A stretch of DNA of 64,000 bases from Spongilla lacustris (taxonomy: Eukaryota; Porifera; Demospongiae; Spongillida; Spongillidae), in NCBI GenBank assembly GCA_949361645.1, contig OX442416.1:5308629-5372628 (forward strand), in the 5' to 3' direction. Numbering within the stretch: position 1 is the stretch's first letter; the number at the start of each line of letters is the position of its first letter. Below, piece by piece: positions 1 through 11,017 of this stretch. The position numbers and the translations under genes are program-made. The notes under the pieces are model-generated. The model saw only the letters and a program-made list of their open reading frames with translations. It was not told where the DNA came from and did not search any database.

Positions 1-769
1 AACCCGGTACACTCTTAGTATTTAGAGATATTTCACCGTCCTATTAAATCAGCACAATATTTGAGCACTGCAAAATAAAATGTCAAGTCTAAATGCAGTG
101 ATACAATTTGTACATGCATTAACTGTTCAGGGAGTTGAATCCCCAAAATGTATATGTGTACTCTGATACAAACATTACACACAAGCAAAACATGTCAAAA
201 ACTTTTTTCAAGACTTCATACTGCACCATTACTTTGTAGTAAAATATACTCTGTCTATTGTCGCAAGCTATGGTGTTCAAAACCGTCATATCTATTGGCA
301 GGCGCAATTAATTCACTTTGAAATTAGTTTGTGCATAAAAGAGACCTGTAGCAATTGATTTGTTCTGCTCATTTTGGTCTAGGTATAATGTTGGCAAACA
401 GTGTCCCACTCAATACATGGAAGGCTGGCTGGTCATCCGTACAAATTAAGTGGATACTTTGAACAACTGTATCTCCAAAATGGATGTATAACAATGACAA
501 ACGAACAGAACAAATCATTAGCTACAGGACTCCTCTCAGTTTTTGAAGTGATTTGATAGCTCCTGTTGTACATATATATGGTTAATGGAACAAAGCCGGT
601 TAGTATTTTATAATAGAGACATGCATGGTAAAGTATGAATAGAAGGATGATGGTGCTAAAACACTAGCTAAAAGGCTATAGCAATTTAATCTTACTATTA
701 TTTTCTTCCAATATGTCTCATACATGTATATCAAGGTCAACGCAAAATATAATCGTTATTACTATTCAC
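1..769. other. No supported gene; AT-rich flank of the ankyrin gene
   Basis: The stretch is AT-rich and all reading frames are short. It lies downstream of the last ankyrin exon I can see, so it is probably intron or 3' flank of that minus-strand gene. No further ankyrin motif, splice-bounded exon or poly(A) arrangement was convincing. Confidence 0.4.
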
Positions 770-868
770 CGCATTTGCTTGATTGACATCAGCTCCTGCA
801 TCAATAAGGGTATTCACAACATCAAAATGTCCAACATAACTTGCAGTCCACAATGGACTGCGGCCACT
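770..868 (-). CDS. Ankyrin-repeat gene, one-repeat exon (third visible)
   Basis: The minus strand reads a single ankyrin repeat of exactly 33 codons, starting SGRSPLWTASYVGH and ending AGADVNQANA. It is preceded by a splice acceptor (..tatcacag) and followed by a donor (gtgaat, weak but GT). The length of 99 nt and phase 0 at both ends match the exon at 1044-1142, so each exon encodes one repeat module. Ankyrin repeats are protein-binding helix-turn-helix units; the partner cannot be inferred. The gene runs from 4603 towards position 1 and probably continues beyond the window. Confidence 0.8.
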
Positions 869-1043
869 CTGTGATAAAAATGAAATGTATACATATGAAA
901 TATAATAATTACATGTACAAGAAATCGAGAACACATCACACATGATACATGCATGTACCGCAATTTACTCATGCACACCTGACTACAATTTGTACATGCG
1001 ATTTGCTTATGCAATGCCACAGAAGTAATATTACATCACTTAC

Positions 1044-1142
1044 CGATGTTGCTTTGTTCACGTCAGCCCCTGCTTCCAACAATAATTGTACTATCCCCTG
1101 ATGCCCACCCCGACAGGCTGCATAAAGAGGTGCTTTGTTGTC
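1044..1142 (-). CDS. Ankyrin-repeat gene, one-repeat exon (second visible)
   Basis: A 99-nt exon with acceptor ..ctgcaccag and donor gtaagt encodes one complete 33-residue ankyrin repeat, starting DNKAPLYAACRGGHQG and ending AGADVNKATS. The canonical APLYAA, GH and LLLEAGADVN positions are present. Both junctions are phase 0, so the exon can be added or removed without changing the frame. No lesion is visible. Confidence 0.85.
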
Positions 1143-2045
1143 CTGGTGCAGGGATGGAGAAAGTGTTCTCATCAAACATATCCAAAACAATATAAGTAAG
1201 ACAAAAGGTTGATGGGATGTGAAATGGTTGTAGATTTGCTGCAAGCTGTCCTGCTGTTATGCATCAACAAGAAGCACACTGATAACTTCATCTAGCCTGA
1301 GCTTCACTTATAAGGCTTAAAACGTTTGCACATGTTCTCTATTCTTTGTTCTAATTGTTCACTGCCTACTAGCTGGATCTGGGTATTAATACTTTCCAAC
1401 ATTGTGTGGCGATTTCCCTTTCTTTAACTTTAACTGCTTAATACCTTTCAGTTTTTCGCCTACATGTGCATGTAATTAGCTCATGGGAGATCGCTAGACA
1501 TTACATGGACGTCTAATGCCAACTGAAACAACACTGCACATAGTGCACTTACATTAATTTCATGAAGGTGTATTTCATAAACCATTAGAGTTAGCAACAA
1601 GGTTGCATACTCATACAGCTGCCACCTAGAATTGGGAGTTTTAACCATAGAAGAGTATGCAAATCAGCTGCCCTTGTTCATAGCTAGCCCCAAAACGTCC
1701 ATTACAAGCACTTCAGTCTGTCTTCAAAAGCATTTAGGTTAAATCCAAATGCTGTACGGATTTGGAGCAAAAAAAAACAAAACAAAAAACCCTCACTTCT
1801 AAGTGGAGAAGCACATCGAGGTGTACCCACTTGTACTCAGTTGATAACTTGCCGTAGTGACTAAACTGTGCTGTGAGGAATGCAGTCAATAATGAATAAT
1901 GATGATTCTTTTTCTACAAGGTTTAAAATGCACTTGCATATAACCTGTTTTTTTTTAAACAGGAGACTCATGCTTATTACCTCTGGTTGTCAATTTAATT
2001 AAGGGCATTACATGATCATTTCAATATTTCAGGTTACAAACCTAC

Positions 2046-3110
2046 ATGTACATGTATTATCTACAAATTATACGGCTGCAAACGGCTTTGTACATGTACA
2101 AGGAAATATGCATGCACATGCTGTCCCTGTGCACCAAGCCTTCAGCATGGAATGATAGTGAATTGTTTGGCAGGTGGTGGAAAGAAGTATTTCTGAAATG
2201 TGTACGTGAATGGACATGTGATCCTGTAGCCCTGTTGATAGATGGATTTTCTGGCCACAGTGATAACTGCACAGATCCACTGGGGCAAGTCCAAATTTTT
2301 AAGCTGCCACCTAACACAAACTCTGTATTCCAACCACTGGATGCAGCGGCTTTTAAGGCACATTATAAAAGCAACTTGCTTTTGCAGCTGGTTAGTGTAG
2401 CACCACAATATAACCAACTTCAGGCTCTAGCGACTCATCTTACAGCTGGATGTGTGGGCCTCAAGTATGGTTCCCCACCACATGTGGGTGATGCCATAGA
2501 ACTCGTAATAAAAGCATGGAACTCTGTTAGTACTGCATCGATTGAAGCATGCTGGAGGCATGCGGGCTGCCTACCACCCCAACTGTTAGTGATGCCTTCT
2601 ACCTGCCATGGCCAGAATGTGGGAGAGGAAGCTGAAGAACAGGCTTTGCAACTTATGAGAAGTGTTTTGTCAGCACATTCAGAAGCAGCAACCAGCAATG
2701 GTTTACTTCAGTCTATTTCACCTGATATGTTGGCTGAATGGATGCACTGTGAAGAACACACTGAAATTGCAATTGACGATGACAGTGATACAAATGAAGA
2801 CATTACTGTAAAAGAGATTGATCCATTGGAAAGGATTAAAGAGATGAAAAAAGTGCAGCTTCTGCTTCAAAGTGTGCACAAACTGGGTGGTGTACTAGAT
2901 GATGTAAAACTCATCAACACATCAAGAGAGCTCTGGCTTCATGCAGAAAGAGAATTGTCACAGATGAGCAAAAGCCTTGGGGATGTAGTAAGTCTGTCTG
3001 ACAACAAAAAACACCTGAATTGCAGTTTGGTTGCTTGTGCTGTACGTTTTAAATTTGTTGTTTTGTTGTTTGTATATTCTTGCATATGGGTGCATTGCAA
3101 GTCTGTCTGA
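2046..3110 (+). pseudogene. pogo/Tigger/jerky-like DDE_1 transposase, C-terminal part
   Basis: A 354-codon open frame carries the C-terminal half of a pogo-class transposase. VALLIDGFSGHSDN (about residues 61-74) corresponds to the catalytic D of the second motif, and LPPNTNSVFQPLDA (about 87-100) is the characteristic block ending with the third acidic residue (D99). The N-terminal CENPB/HTH DNA-binding region and the first catalytic D are missing, and the first 33 residues look like non-homologous lead-in. After about residue 230 the frame is acidic and less typical. It lies antisense inside the ankyrin intron. It is a truncated copy, probably inactive, though this frame itself is open. Confidence 0.75.
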
Positions 3111-3757
3111 CTATTAAAAACAGTTGAATTGCACTTTCTGCTGTACGCAGGTTTGTTGCTTCATTGAGGATGGAATATTTGTGTGAACTGTTTGCATGGG
3201 ACGTGACATAGATGACATTGTTGTGTGTATGGCATATTTTTATATATTCCGAAGCCCTCCCCCTGTTGCATACTTGGTGGTACTACATGTAGCGGGAAAG
3301 TTAGAAGCGTTAAAACACGTGCAAATTTTGCAGTTTTGTTCTGTGTGATATGTATGCATAACAACAAAAGGAGTGTCTGATGCATGCGGTATATTCTTAT
3401 CCTAAGTGTTGTTTTACTCTAGTGGCTTGAAGGTTAGCATGTCATTTACTGTAAAACTGCATAGGTGGTAAAAAAATATCTTCCTTGTGTGGTCCACAGA
3501 CCACATTGTATCTCTCAGACAGGTGATGTTAAGGTTACTCTTACTGCATTTGACCCAATTGCTGGCCAATCCAATGCATCAGTTGAGCATGCGGTATGTG
3601 GACCCAATGTCTGTTAGACTTGATTTAAACTGCCCAGCTTTGCTTGTGTACAGGGTACAGGTGCGCTACAATTACAAGTGTACTTATGTGATGTGAACTC
3701 AGTGCAGACCTACATCTGCAGTGTGTTGTTGTTGAACCTGGTGTGGTCTCAGGTATG

Positions 3758-3758
<1 letters not shown>

Positions 3759-3817
<59 letters not shown>
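3759..3817 (+). repeat. TG dinucleotide microsatellite
   Basis: About 58 bases of nearly uninterrupted TG. Open frames across it (poly Cys-Val or Thr-His) are artefacts. Confidence 0.95.
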
Positions 3818-4492
3818 ATGTGTGCATTTGTGTATTGGATTTGTGCGCAAGTGTGATTTGTGTGCATAAATGTGTACATGTGTGCATAATGTAGGCATTT
3901 TTGCTTACGACACCAAATGGTACAACCATTATAAATTAATCTTCTTTTTCATTTCAATTGATTTATTGTGTTGCATGCATATATTTTATTGTGGTGACAC
4001 ACCGCCTTGAACATGTTCCTTCTTTTGTTACTTAAGCTTAAATTAAAAGGCAATGCATGGTTTTGAACTTTTAAGCGGTGTCTTAGTTGCGTAATTGCTA
4101 AAAATAGACGCAATGTGACAGTGTACTCAATAGCGGTTTGCGATTTGACCACATTGCTATTGCGTCATTGATGTTGACGCACGTTAAAAATGCTTTGCGG
4201 ATGACAGCAATTACGCAACAGCGACCACCGTTTACTTATACAATCCAATTACTGCGCCCAAATATGCAATGAATCGCTGTAATTCTCCACTGTTGCGAGG
4301 TGTTACTTTCCACTGTTTCGAGCCCCCCCAGCCCCCCTGTATTTTTTATATAGTCACGCGATGGTCGAGTCCAGCATCTTTGAGCGGAAGTAACTAGTGG
4401 TAGATTAAGTTATTCTATTGTTATGTTACAGGCCAGTATACGAGCAAACAAAATTATACTTTATACATGTAGCTAATGATTAACGCACCTAC

Positions 4493-4603
4493 CACACAAG
4501 CAATGTTCACATCCACACCGACAGACAGCAAATTCTTAACGGTGTCAAAATCTCCAGCGTTTACGGCAGACGCCAGCAGTGCAAGAGGCTGTGAGAATTC
4601 CAT
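4493..4603 (-). CDS. Ankyrin-repeat gene, first coding exon
   Basis: On the minus strand an ATG at 4603-4601 opens 37 codons beginning MEFSQPLALLASAVNAGD and ending SVGVDVNIACV, then a canonical donor GTAGGT. The AVNAGDFDTVKNLLSVGVDVN segment is a degenerate ankyrin capping repeat of the kind found at the start of ankyrin proteins, which supports this ATG as the start. The exon ends in phase 0, matching the downstream one-repeat exons at 1044-1142 and 770-868. Confidence 0.75.
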
Positions 4604-4889
4604 TTGCTTGGACCATCACCTACAATCCATTTTAACATCAGACCAGAAATAATATCTCTGATCAGACCAACTCTACACCTGACCTGCCAGCAGGCACTTA
4701 AAGATAAACCCCCCCCCCCCCTCCCTCTTTCTCAACAGGTGCAAGAAAAGGAACTGACCTCAGTCCCAATATAGCCGGTTCTTGGTTGATATGCGCTTTC
4801 AATTCGTGTGTTCGGACAACATCGAGGACATCAATCACGTGCGCGTATTTATTATTACCTAGATTATTCATAGCTGCACAAATACCCCT
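4604..4889 (-). promoter_or_regulatory. 5' flank of the ankyrin gene
   Basis: This is the upstream side of the ankyrin start codon. It contains a poly-C run at about 4709-4720 and no clear TATA box. Any promoter assignment is by position only. Confidence 0.3.
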
Positions 4890-5207
4890 AGGTAGGGGTG
4901 TACTATAATGCGATGATTTTGAAATTATGCGTCACCCACTTAACCATGTGTGCATGGGTCCAAACGATGCATTTTGGCTGTAGAATGTATATACCTATCT
5001 TTGAATTTATCCCCTCCTATTTGCAAAATTCAATTAATTTCGATTCCGGCCGCAATCTTATCCTGCCGCTGATGCACCTATAAACGTATCCCAGCGCTAG
5101 CGGTGGAACAAAACAATTGCGCCGTGCTTTTTATACCGGCCGCTATTATCTAGCTCTGAATACGGCATTTTTTTTTGCCTATATACGAATGCCAGCATCA
5201 AGAACAG
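4890..5207 (+). repeat. Dispersed element, inverted partner of 14384-14647
   Basis: The sequence from aggggtgtactataatgc (about 4894) through gccagcatcaagaacagag reappears in reverse complement at 14384-14647, interrupted there by the N gap. Its first about 40 bases also match, inverted, 14065-14105. At least two copies of one mobile repeat are therefore present in the window. No protein-coding capacity was recognised. Confidence 0.75.
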
Positions 5208-5573
5208 AGCATATCGAGAAATTGGCGGTCAAAAGGATTACGCGGTATTCGGTCATTGCGTAATTCAATGTCCATAGAAAATGTATGGACGCATTCAGAA
5301 AACTGCAGCTAACTGCAGAAATAAAAATTATATTGACTAGGTGCTCTCGGATTTGCTATGTTGGGACTATTTAGCATATTTTGAGTACTTTAACGCACCG
5401 TAGGTACCTATATCCGCACTTCCACATTAATTATGCAAGGTTTCCAATGTCCATTCATTTTATCTCATTTACTTATTCAGTCATCAATATTTTCCCAACC
5501 AAATGATATTTTCCTTCGGTGCCACCGGATTATATGAGAGTAATCAATGCACTTATTTTTCATCATTTTTTCA

Positions 5574-5695
5574 GAGCTTAGGGCCTTCAAATCGCGCTTC
5601 CCTTGAATGGTTAGTGAGATACACCCCAAATCCAAAACGCATAATATCACGTGCTACTCTTTCGTCAGTTAGCCGTGCCCAGACCGAGCTGTTCT
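5574..5695 (+). CDS. Orphan exon of an unrecognised gene
   Basis: An open frame is bounded by a good acceptor (ttttttcag) and a consensus donor (GTAAGT). The encoded segment includes SNRASLEWLVRYTPNPKR, which has protein-like composition but which I do not recognise. It could be an exon of a gene whose other exons are not identifiable, possibly related to the broken RNF113-like gene downstream on the same strand, but no homology links them. Confidence 0.35.
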
Positions 5696-5934
5696 GTAAG
5701 TACAAGTAGTTAATGATAATATGTATTGCAAATTGATGTCTATAACCACGACCCCACCCACCACTATAATGTACACAACAACTTAACGTGCAAAATAACT
5801 TATTAACCGCTATTTACTGTAGGCAGAGATAATCTGCTGTAGGCCTGCTCTTCGCTTTTGGTTCGGTACTTCCGCGGACGATTTCGAACGATACGAAGAC
5901 GACAATATCGAAGATCAATCCCACGAGGATATGA

Positions 5935-6360
5935 GATGCAGGTTAAAGACCTGGAAGTCTGCCTGTGGACTGGATTCTATGGCAGAACTGAAGCCTACTA
6001 CCCCACAGGCCTCAGCTAACTGCTACGGAGGTACGGGAGTGCACGGACCCTATTGCAGACAGGCAGCTGTAAAGCTGGTACTATACTCTGGACTCTACGG
6101 CAGGCAGCGACAGAATACCCAAGGCCCATGTATGGAGTGAACTCTATGGCAATAAGCGATGCATGAAGAATCACACAGTTAACAGCTATGAACTCAAATC
6201 TATGGCAGACACCTAACATCTACAGTGTATGGAGTTGGAGTGATCCCTATTGCACACAGCTATGAAGTACTCCGTGGCAAGAAGCTATGGGCCCTATGGC
6301 AAGTACCCCATATAGCAAGCACCTAAGAAATGAATCCTATGGCAGATACCCCACAGCTGA
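5935..6360 (+). repeat. Degenerate tandem repeat around CTATGGCAG
   Basis: The motif tctatggcag or close variants recurs about every 40-60 bases (near 5978, 6099, 6148, 6211, 6293 and 6340), embedded in similar ctggactctatggcagacac-like units. This is a decayed minisatellite. Short open frames across it have no recognisable domain. Confidence 0.6.
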
Positions 6361-6361
6361 C

Positions 6362-6482
6362 AGCGTGTGTGTGAGCATATGTGTGTGTGATTGTGTGTGT
6401 GAGCATATGTGTGTGTGATTGTGTGTGTGAGCATGTGTGTGAGTATGTATGCATGACTGTGTGTGCGTGTGTTGTTGTGTGA
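6362..6482 (+). repeat. TG-rich simple repeat
   Basis: Alternating gtgtgtgtgagcatatgtg units form a degenerate TG repeat of about 120 bases, ahead of the long CCCT tract. Confidence 0.85.
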
Positions 6483-6689
6483 GTGGCTATGAATCCTCTC
6501 TTCCCTCTCTCTGTACATGTAAGTCAGTATGTACATGTATATGTATGCTAAGAATCAGTTCTTGTACTTGTGCAATGCATGCATATGCACATGAATGTAA
6601 TTGGCTAGTTTTGATGACATTCTGCATTGTTTTCCACAGTACACAACTCAAACTCCAGCTATCAATGCTCACCAATGGCAAGCTCTATT

Positions 6690-7196
6690 TACCCACTCCC
6701 TCCTCCCTCCCTCCCTCCCTCCCTCCCTCCCTCCCTCCCTCCCTCCCTCCCTCCCTCCCTCCCTCCCTCCCTCCCTCCCTCCCTCCCTCCCTCCCTCCCT
6801 CCCTCCCTCCCTCCCTCCCTCCCTCCCTCCCTCCCTCCCTCCCTCCCTCCCTCCCTCCCTCCCTCCCTCCCTCCCTCCCTCCCTCCCTCCCTCCCTCCCT
6901 CCCTCCCTCCCTCCCTCCCTCCCTCCCTCCCTCCCTCCCTCCCTCCCTCCCTCCCTCCCTCCCTCCCTCCCTCCCTCCCTCCCTCCCTCCCTCCCTCCCT
7001 CCCTCCCTCCCTCCCTCCCTCCCTCCCTCCCTCCCTCCCTCCCTCCCTCCCTCCCTCCCTCCCTCCCTCCCTCCCTCCCTCCCTCCCTCCCTCCCTCCCT
7101 CCCTCCCTCCCTCCCTCCCTCCCTCCCTCCCTCCCTCCCTCCCTCCCTCCCTCCCTCCCTCTCTCCCTCCCTCCCTCCCTCCCTCCCTCCCTCTCC
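6690..7196 (+). repeat. 500-bp CCCT tetranucleotide microsatellite
   Basis: About 125 copies of CCCT (AGGG on the other strand) with only one or two interruptions near the 3' end (about 7161 and 7193). The long Leu-Pro-Pro-Ser and Gly-Arg-Glu-Gly frames in all phases are artefacts. The G-rich strand has runs of three G separated by a single A and so could form quadruplex structures. It lies just upstream of the first RNF113-like exon. Confidence 0.97.
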
Positions 7197-7239
7197 ATCC
7201 TCGCCTCTTCCCTCCTTCCATGATCCTCTCCTTCCACTT

Positions 7240-7422
7240 CCCTTCATCAGAGGAGGCTCAGAGTGTTCAGTGACAAAGATAAGGACAAACTCAGCAAGGT
7301 GACCCAACATACTAAGTCTGAGAGGGAGGCATGACATGGAGGCCACCCTCACCTTGGAGATGGAGACAGAACAGAACAGGGACCAGTGGGGTGTCATGGA
7401 GAAGGCACAGAATTTGAACCAG
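7240..7422 (+). pseudogene. RNF113-like gene fragment, helical region before the CCCH finger
   Basis: In two successive frames the sequence encodes FSDKDKDKLSKVTQHTKSE and then MEATLTLEMETEQNRDQWG followed by VMEKAQNLNQ. The second part aligns with the segment of RNF113A/CWC24 proteins around ATAVYELDTEKERDAQ..SQKIQ. A one-base shift at about 7331 (gaggca-t-gac) breaks the frame between the two parts. The 3' end has only a poor donor (gtctgg). RNF113 proteins are spliceosome-associated RING/CCCH ubiquitin ligases. This copy looks broken. Confidence 0.55.
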
Positions 7423-7660
7423 GTCTGGGCACTGGTCACCACTTGCAGTAACCCTTTATAGGCCAGTCAGATACAGTGATATTAGCCCTTTAGTGACACG
7501 AGTTTTAACCTGTAAAGACAGCAATATCAGCATTATTCTCCAGAACAAATTTTTATTTGTATATGTCTAGTTGCCATGGTGATTCATGTCCTCCTACTAT
7601 GCTGCAAAACTCAGTCTGTTGTATGATGATTAATTAATATTGTTTGTTTTCCATATATAG

Positions 7661-7744
7661 TATGGAGGAGGAGAGGACACAACTACACCGAGTACTTCGA
7701 GGCCGCGAGAGGAGGGAGACCTCACAAGGGAGTGCAGCCAGCAG
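7661..7744 (+). pseudogene. RNF113-like exon (NNYxxYF region)
   Basis: Flanked by acceptor ..catatatag and donor gtgggt. The frame that keeps phase with the next exon reads GHNYTEYFEAA, matching the YRGxNNYxxYM/F segment that precedes the CCCH finger in RNF113 proteins. It is 84 nt (2 + 27 codons + 1), and the last G completes the first Gly codon of the exon at 8518. The rest of the exon is poorly conserved. Confidence 0.5.
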
Positions 7745-7934
7745 GTGGGTGTGGTCAAGGGAGGTGGTAGCAGATGTGATGAGGCCAAATATTGTGGCAT
7801 ACAATTGTACGATTCCATGAGTGTTGTGTGTGTGTGTGTATGTGTGTATTTGTGTGTGTGTGTGTGTCTGCAATGTATGGTAGCAAGCACACGATGCATG
7901 AACATAAACTGTACAGAAAATGTCACACACTTTA

Positions 7935-8050
7935 AAAGGAGCACACCTTAAAGGGCACACTTTAAAAGGAGCACACCTCAATGGGCACACTTTAAAAGGA
8001 GCACACCTTAATGGGCACACTTTAAAAGGAGCACACCATAATGGGCACAC
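7935..8050 (+). repeat. Short tandem repeat, about 30-bp unit
   Basis: About four copies of a unit containing gggcacactttaaaagg and agcacacctta lie head to tail inside an intron of the RNF113-like gene, immediately before a hairpin element. Confidence 0.8.
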
Positions 8051-8052
8051 CT

Positions 8053-8455
8053 TCCCCTACAAAAAAATCTTGGCATACATGTTCCAAATTCATGTGTGAT
8101 ATGTTGTCGCATGTGTTCCAGTTTTTCTAGAGCACTGTTGAACATGCTTATGTCATTCAATTGCAGGCATATCACCCTTCTAACTTGCACAGGTTGAAGA
8201 GTTTCTAAAACGCGTTCCCCCGAGAAGTTATAAAGTGGCGCACCCCTTAGCATATTAGCGGGTATGCCTCATCGGGGAATCGCTTTTTAGAAACTATTCA
8301 TCCTGTGCAAGTTAGAAGAGTGATATGCCTGCAATTTAATGACATACATGTACATGTATGCATGTTCAACAGTGCTCTAGAAAAACTGGAACACTTGCAA
8401 AAACATATCACGCATGAATTTGGAACATGTCATGCCAATATTTTTTCGTAGGGGA
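8053..8455. mobile_element. Hairpin (foldback) MITE, about 400 bp
   Basis: The left arm starting tcccctacaaaaaaatct (8053) pairs with the right arm ending attttttcgtagggga (8455). Long internal stretches such as ttctagagcactgttgaaca and gcaggcatatcacccttctaac recur inverted. The arms are about 175 bp with a loop of about 50 bp. No ORF is present, so it is a non-autonomous element. Target duplication could not be resolved. Confidence 0.8.
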
Positions 8456-8517
8456 TCCATTGCGGGATAATGTGCAGACAGCATTCTACATGTAGGGGCC
8501 ATTTTTCCCTCCCCTAG

Positions 8518-8601
8518 GAAAGGTCCCCTGTACTGTTCTTTGGGAGTACCAACCTGACATCTGCAAAGACTACAAGGAGGCAGGCTACTGCGACTTTGAA
8601 G
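8518..8601 (+). pseudogene. RNF113-like exon with start of CCCH zinc finger
   Basis: Between acceptor ..cctcccctag and a GT donor (gttggt) the frame reads [20 protein letters not shown], nearly identical to the hallmark [17 protein letters not shown] of RNF113A/CWC24, including the first two Cys of the C-x8-C-x5-C-x3-H finger. This is the anchor for the family call. The exon is 84 nt (2 + 27 codons + 1). Confidence 0.8.
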
Positions 8602-8659
8602 GTTGGTGTGTCTGGTGTGTGCTGGTGTGTTGTGTAGGTATGTGCTGGTGTTTGCATGA

Positions 8660-10215
8660 TGTGTTTGCCCATACACCGGCCTATACACCATACACCAGCC
8701 TAGACCCCATACACCAGCCTGTACACCATACACTAGCCTGTACACCATACACCAGCCTGTACACCATACACCAGCCTAGACCCCATACACCAGCCTGTAC
8801 ACCATACACTAGCCAGTACACCATACACCTATACCTATATACACCATACATCAGCCTGTACACCAGCCTGTACACCAGCCTGTACACCATACACCAGCCT
8901 GTACACCATACACCAGCCTAGACCCCATACACCAGCCTGTACACCATACACCAGCCTAGACCCCATACACCAGCCTAGAACCCATACACCAGCCTGTACA
9001 CCATACACCAGCCTGTACACCATACACTAGCCTGTACACCATACAACCAGCCTGTACACCATACACTAGCCTGTACACCATAGACCCCATACACCAGCCT
9101 GTACACCATACACCAGCCTGTACACCATACACTAGCCTGTACACCATACACCAGCCTGTACACCATACACTAGCCTGTACACCATACACCAGCCTAGACC
9201 CCATACACCAGCCTGTACACCATACACCAGCCTGTACACCATACACTAGCCTGTACACCATACACCATCCTATGCACCATACACCAGCCTGTACACCATA
9301 CACCAGCCTGTACACCATTCACTAGCCTGTACACCATACACCATCCTATACACCATACACCATCCTATACACCATACCCCAGCCTGTACACCATACACCA
9401 GCCTATACACCATACACTAGCCTGTACACCATACACCAGCCTATACACCATACACCAGCCTACACACCATACACCAGCCTAGACCCTATGCACCAGCCTA
9501 TACACCTATACACTATACACCAGCCTGTACACCATACACCAGCCTATACACCATACACTAGCCTGTACACCATACACCAGCCTATACACCATACACCAGC
9601 CTAGACCCCATACACCAGCCTATATACCATACACCAGCCTGTACACCATACACCAGCCTGTACACCATACACTAGCCTGTACACCATACACCAGCCTATA
9701 CACCTATACACCAGCCTGTACACCATACACCAGCCTATATACCATACACCATCCTATACACCATACACCAGCCTATACACCATACACCGGCCTGTACACC
9801 ATACACCAGCCTATATACCATACACCAGCCTGTACACCATACACCAGCCTGTACACCATACACTAGCCTGTACACCATACACCAGCCTGTACACCATACA
9901 CCAGCCTGTACACCATACACTAGCCTGTACACCATACACCAGCCTATACACCATACACCAGCCTGTACACCATACACCAGCCTGTACACCATACACCATC
10001 CTATACACCATACCCCAGCCTGTACACCATACCCCATACACTAGCCTGTACACCATACACCAGCCTGTACACCATACCCCATACACCAGCCTATATACCA
10101 TACACCAGCCTATACACCATACACCAGCTTATACACCATACCCCATACATGTACATCAGCCTATACACCATACACCAGCCTATACACCTTACCCTATACA
10201 CCAGCCTATACATCA
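8660..10215 (+). repeat. 1.5-kb minisatellite, 19-bp unit
   Basis: About 80 head-to-tail copies of TACACCATACACCAGCCTG and close variants (ccagcctagaccccatac, ccatcctatacaccatac). It fills the intron after the CCCH exon of the RNF113-like gene. Long frames on both strands ([15 protein letters not shown]) are repeat artefacts because the unit rarely contains stops. Confidence 0.97.
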
Positions 10216-10322
10216 TACTTAAAAAACCCAGCCCATACACGTTCCTACATGTACATGTACCATAATACTGAAGGTTTTGTCATACATGTACCTACTCTTA
10301 ATCCTAAGATCTGCCCATGGTT

Positions 10323-10690
10323 TGTGCTGTGAATATAATAAACTTGAAAGGGAACCCACAACCTTATCTGATGTTAGAGGCCCATGTAGTGCTGCTACCT
10401 TGCCTGCCCTGAAGCTACATGTAGACCTACCCTGCATGAACCCCTACATTGACCTACATAGGCCTACCCTGCATGAACCCTTACATGGACCTACATAGAC
10501 CTACCCTGCATGAACCCTTACATGGACCTACATAGACCTACATGTACCTACCTGAGTACTGAAAATTACTTGTGTCTTTTGTCTACATGTACATGTATTC
10601 CCTTCAAACTACATGTAACATCTACCCTTCTGTGCTGTGAATATAATTAAACTTGAAAGGAACCCACAACCTTATCTGATGTTAGACATA
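10323..10690 (+). repeat. Direct repeats: a 55-bp pair and a 37-bp tandem
   Basis: The segment tgtgctgtgaatataat..aacttgaaag..ttatctgatgttag occurs at about 10323-10377 and again at about 10631-10685. Between them three tandem copies of a unit with cctaccctgcatgaaccc and ttacatggacctacatag lie at 10426-10545. They flank the large minisatellite and look like products of local slippage or duplication. Confidence 0.8.
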
Positions 10691-11017
10691 CCCTGTACAT
10701 GTACCTGGACTTATATGTCCCTACCTAAGACTACCATATCTACAAGACCTACATGTACATGTGTACATCTATCTAACTACTGGCATGTACTTATGCATGT
10801 AGGACTACCGTGGACCTACATGAATTTGGTTTTACCAGAGGGCGCACGAAAACTGGGGGGGAGGAGGGGATGCAGTCGAAGGGGTACATTTATACATGCC
10901 CTGTTGTGCTCCACCGCTTTGTTGACATTTGTCAGCAAGTATTCGGACTTTTTTTTACGTATGACACAACATGTAATCTACTCGCAGGTATATGTAATCA
11001 TCAACGGAAGCGTGTGT

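Larger units (their letters stand above)
1143..4492 (-). other. Intron of the ankyrin gene with transposon insertion
   Basis: This is the interval between the first coding exon and the next recognised ankyrin exon. It contains a pogo/Tigger-like transposase fragment on the opposite strand (2046-3110), a TG microsatellite near 3759-3817 and AT-rich sequence. Around 4060-4250 short motifs related to caattacgcaac recur in both orientations, suggesting a small inverted-repeat element. Further ankyrin exons may be hidden here but I could not identify any. Confidence 0.5.

Noticed and set aside
2046..2145. Start codon at 2046 as true N-terminus of the transposase
   Set aside because: The first 33 residues do not resemble the family, and the DNA-binding domain and first catalytic Asp are missing, so this ATG is just the first in an open stretch.
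6449..7442. Long open frames rich in Leu-Pro-Pro-Ser or Gly-Arg-Glu-Gly
   Set aside because: They are translations of the CCCT tetranucleotide tract; every phase on both strands is open because the unit contains no stop.
8619..10101. Repeated [15 protein letters not shown] open frames, possibly a repeat protein
   Set aside because: They appear on both strands and in several phases of a 19-bp minisatellite. The unit length is not a multiple of three and flanking exon signals are absent.
8660..10215. CRISPR-like array
   Set aside because: The units are contiguous 19-bp repeats without unique spacers, and the genome is eukaryotic.
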